A stretch of DNA of 10,724 bases, taken from assembly GCA_013360535.1 (NCBI GenBank), contig JABWBL010000173.1, forward strand, positions 1 to 10,724. Direction: 5' to 3'. A model generated the notes under the pieces. It was given only the letters and a program-made list of their open reading frames with translations, was not told the DNA's origin and did no database searches. Both the position numbers and the translations under genes were made by a program. Shown here one piece after another: positions 7,688 to 10,724 of the stretch. This DNA is from Planctomycetaceae bacterium. GTDB taxonomy: Bacteria > Planctomycetota > UBA1135 > GCA-002686595. How positions within the stretch are numbered: position 1 is the first letter of the stretch; each line of letters opens with the position of its first letter.

Positions 7688-7699
7688 CACGCCGGCGTG
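7688..7699. promoter_or_regulatory. 12-bp perfect palindrome upstream of sucC
   Basis: CACGCCGGCGTG is a perfect self-complementary 12-mer, 36 bases ahead of the putative sucC -10 box. Its position would suit an operator for an activator or for a repressor of sucCD, but a GC palindrome of this length can arise by chance here. Confidence 0.2.
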
Positions 7700-7734
7700 C
7701 GCAGCGCCCGATGGTGCGGCACGCGGGCGGACAC

Positions 7735-7740
7735 TATGCT
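7735..7740 (+). promoter_or_regulatory. Putative -10 box of the sucCD operon
   Basis: TATGCT lies in ACTATGCTCC, the third copy of the CTAnnCTCC pattern, 33 bases ahead of the sucC ATG. No good -35 hexamer is visible at 17-18 bases upstream (TGGTGC is poor), so the promoter may depend on an activator or rest on the extended -10. Confidence 0.4.
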
Positions 7741-7773
7741 CCTTGGCCCCTCAATCCAACTCGAAGGGTCCCC

Positions 7774-8940
<1,167 letters not shown>

Positions 8941-8959
8941 AGCCCCAAGGAGCACCACC

Positions 8960-9862
<903 letters not shown>

Positions 9863-9869
9863 GCCGTTT

Positions 9870-9932
9870 TTTCTGCAAACAGCAACCGGCGTCGTCGGCC
9901 CTGCCGACGACGCCGGTTGCTGTTTGCGGAGA
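9870..9932 (+). terminator. Long perfect hairpin after sucD
   Basis: 9875-9899 is exactly the reverse complement of 9903-9927: a 25-bp perfect stem around a 3-base CCT loop. In plus-strand RNA the stem extends five more pairs to 9870/9932, with G-U pairs at 9874-9928 and 9871-9931; the wobble pairs work only in that strand. It lies between the convergent sucD and methyltransferase genes, where a terminator or 3'-end stabiliser is expected. The only T run (9867-9872) is on the 5' side, so it is not a textbook rho-independent terminator in either direction. Confidence 0.65.
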
Positions 9933-9982
9933 CAACTGCTCTGGCTCCGTACTCGCGACCTGTTCGCGCTCGCTTCGCTCCC

Positions 9983-10648
9983 TCAGGCGCGCGGCTTCGC
10001 CACGATCACGACCTTGTCGCTCAGGTAAGGAATCTTCCTCACCGGAATTGAGGCGATCACCTCCAACCCCGCGGCCTCCAGCTCTGCGTGGATCTTCTCC
10101 AGCGCCAGCGCGCCCGGGGGCTTCGCCCGCAAGCCCAACTTCGCTCGCGCTCTCCCGAGCCACACTTTCAGCGCCTTGTCCTGCCGGAAATCGACGATCA
10201 CGCCGACCTTGGACACCCGCGCCAGCTCACGCAGGAAGCTCGCACGCAGCTCGCGGTCGCGCACGAGGTGCATCAGGCGAATGCACAGCGCGACGTCGAA
10301 CGAGCGGTCAGGGTAGGGGAGCCGCGCGAGGTCGACGACGGCGAAACGCGCGCCCTCGTGCTTGCGCCGCGCCTCCGTGAGCATGGCGAGAGACGCATCT
10401 CCGCCGGTGTACTCGAGCCCCGCCTTCGCGAGAAAGCCCGTGAATCTCCCGGTGCCGCAGGGCACGTCGAGGATCGTCTTCGCCGGTCCCAAGAGCGCGA
10501 GCGCCGTCGCGATCGCACGCTGCTTGCGCTGGTCGCGCGCGCGGCCACGCTCGCCGCGCCAGCGCTGGTCGTAACTCGCCGCGACGAGCTGGTCGCGGTA
10601 CAGCGACAGTTTCGCGCGCTCTTCGGGCGCCAGCTTGTGCTCGTCCAC
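9983..10648 (-). CDS. Class I SAM-dependent methyltransferase
   Basis: A predicted cytosolic methyltransferase of about 221 residues, substrate unknown. Motif I, ILDVPCGTGRF at 59-69, is the glycine-rich SAM-binding loop. The acidic GGDAS at 81-85 ends strand 2, a motif II-like FAVVDLARLPY is at 101-111, and SFDVALCIRLMHLV at 115-128 is the typical strand-4 motif of the Methyltransf_11/25 group. The N-terminal LYRDQLVAASYDQRWRGERG resembles the helix that caps SAM in this group. The start is uncertain. GTG 10648 avoids overlap with the divergent gene at the right edge; the frame stays open through GTG 10717 to the window edge, so a longer product cannot be excluded. It is convergent with sucD across a 120-bp gap that holds the long hairpin. 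Nothing in the sequence points to a target. Confidence 0.8.
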   Translation of the reverse strand: MDEHKLAPEERAKLSLYRDQLVAASYDQRWRGERGRARDQRKQRAIATALALLGPAKTILDVPCGTGRFTGFLAKAGLEYTGGDASLAMLTEARRKHEGARFAVVDLARLPYPDRSFDVALCIRLMHLVRDRELRASFLRELARVSKVGVIVDFRQDKALKVWLGRARAKLGLRAKPPGALALEKIHAELEAAGLEVIASIPVRKIPYLSDKVVIVAKPRA

Positions 10649-10669
10649 GCGCGTGGCATCGTAGCGCGC

Positions 10670-10724
10670 ATGTGGACGCCGTTCCGCACCGACGACGGCT
10701 CGTGGACGCTGGTGCACTCCGGCC
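10670..10724 (+). CDS. Possible start of an MnmD/MnmC2-like tRNA methyltransferase, 3' partial
   Basis: From ATG 10670 the frame is open to the right edge and reads MWTPFRTDDGSWTLVHSG. Proteins of the MnmC2/MnmD family, which methylate 5-aminomethyl-2-thiouridine at the tRNA wobble position, begin with a similar T-x-DGS-x-TL segment soon after the start. Only 18 residues are visible, so the assignment rests on that motif alone. It would be divergent from the methyltransferase gene, with 21 bases between the two chosen starts. No clear ribosome-binding site is seen. Confidence 0.4.
   Translation, partial: MWTPFRTDDGSWTLVHSG

Overview
The window is a GC-rich stretch (clearly well above 60% G+C, with long spurious open frames on both strands) from a bacterial chromosome. 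It looks like ordinary core-genome DNA: there are no transposases, phage genes, CRISPR repeats, tRNAs or rRNAs. Lineage can only be guessed. The HEAT-repeat protein ending in a W..WW motif, a divergent stand-alone bL34 gene, and metabolic genes scattered in short transcription units would suit a Planctomycetota-like or other deep-branching GC-rich bacterium, but nothing here proves that.

Layout, left to right. (1) The 3' part of a membrane-anchored coiled-coil/HEAT-repeat protein, cut by the left edge, ends at 884. (2) A complete class II fumarase, fumC, lies at 1032-2456. (3) A 41-codon bL34 ribosomal protein gene, rpmH, has its own promoter and lies at 2582-2707. (4) A small two-helix membrane protein (2796-3056) overlaps by 4 bp an SSS-family sodium:solute symporter of the MctP type (3053-4514); the symporter is broken by a single-base frameshift near 3737. 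(5) On the minus strand is a two-domain dCTP deaminase-like protein (4480-5616), whose 3' end overlaps the symporter's by 35 bp. (6) Divergent from it is a KefB/KefC-type CPA2 cation:proton antiporter with RCK domains (5704-7674). (7) Then comes the sucCD operon for succinyl-CoA synthetase (7774-8940 and 8960-9862). (8) It is followed by a 25-bp perfect inverted repeat that forms a long hairpin. (9) On the minus strand is a small class I SAM-dependent methyltransferase (9983-10648). At the right edge are the first codons of a plus-strand gene that resembles the MnmD/MnmC2 tRNA methyltransferase family.

Functional links. Two TCA-cycle steps are encoded here: succinyl-CoA to succinate (SucCD) and fumarate to malate (FumC). 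They sit in separate units about 5 kb apart. The symporter and its small partner probably import a monocarboxylate or similar organic solute, but the frameshift means the transporter is either inactivated or carries a sequencing error. Three plus-strand units (fumC, rpmH, sucCD) share a -10-like motif CTAnnCTCC 31-48 bases ahead of the start codon, which I read as the local housekeeping promoter signature.

I found no convincing novel defence or mobile system. The items most worth a second look are the symporter frameshift, the palindromic hairpin after sucD, the unusual N-terminus of bL34, the shared promoter motif, and the probable mnmD start at the right edge.
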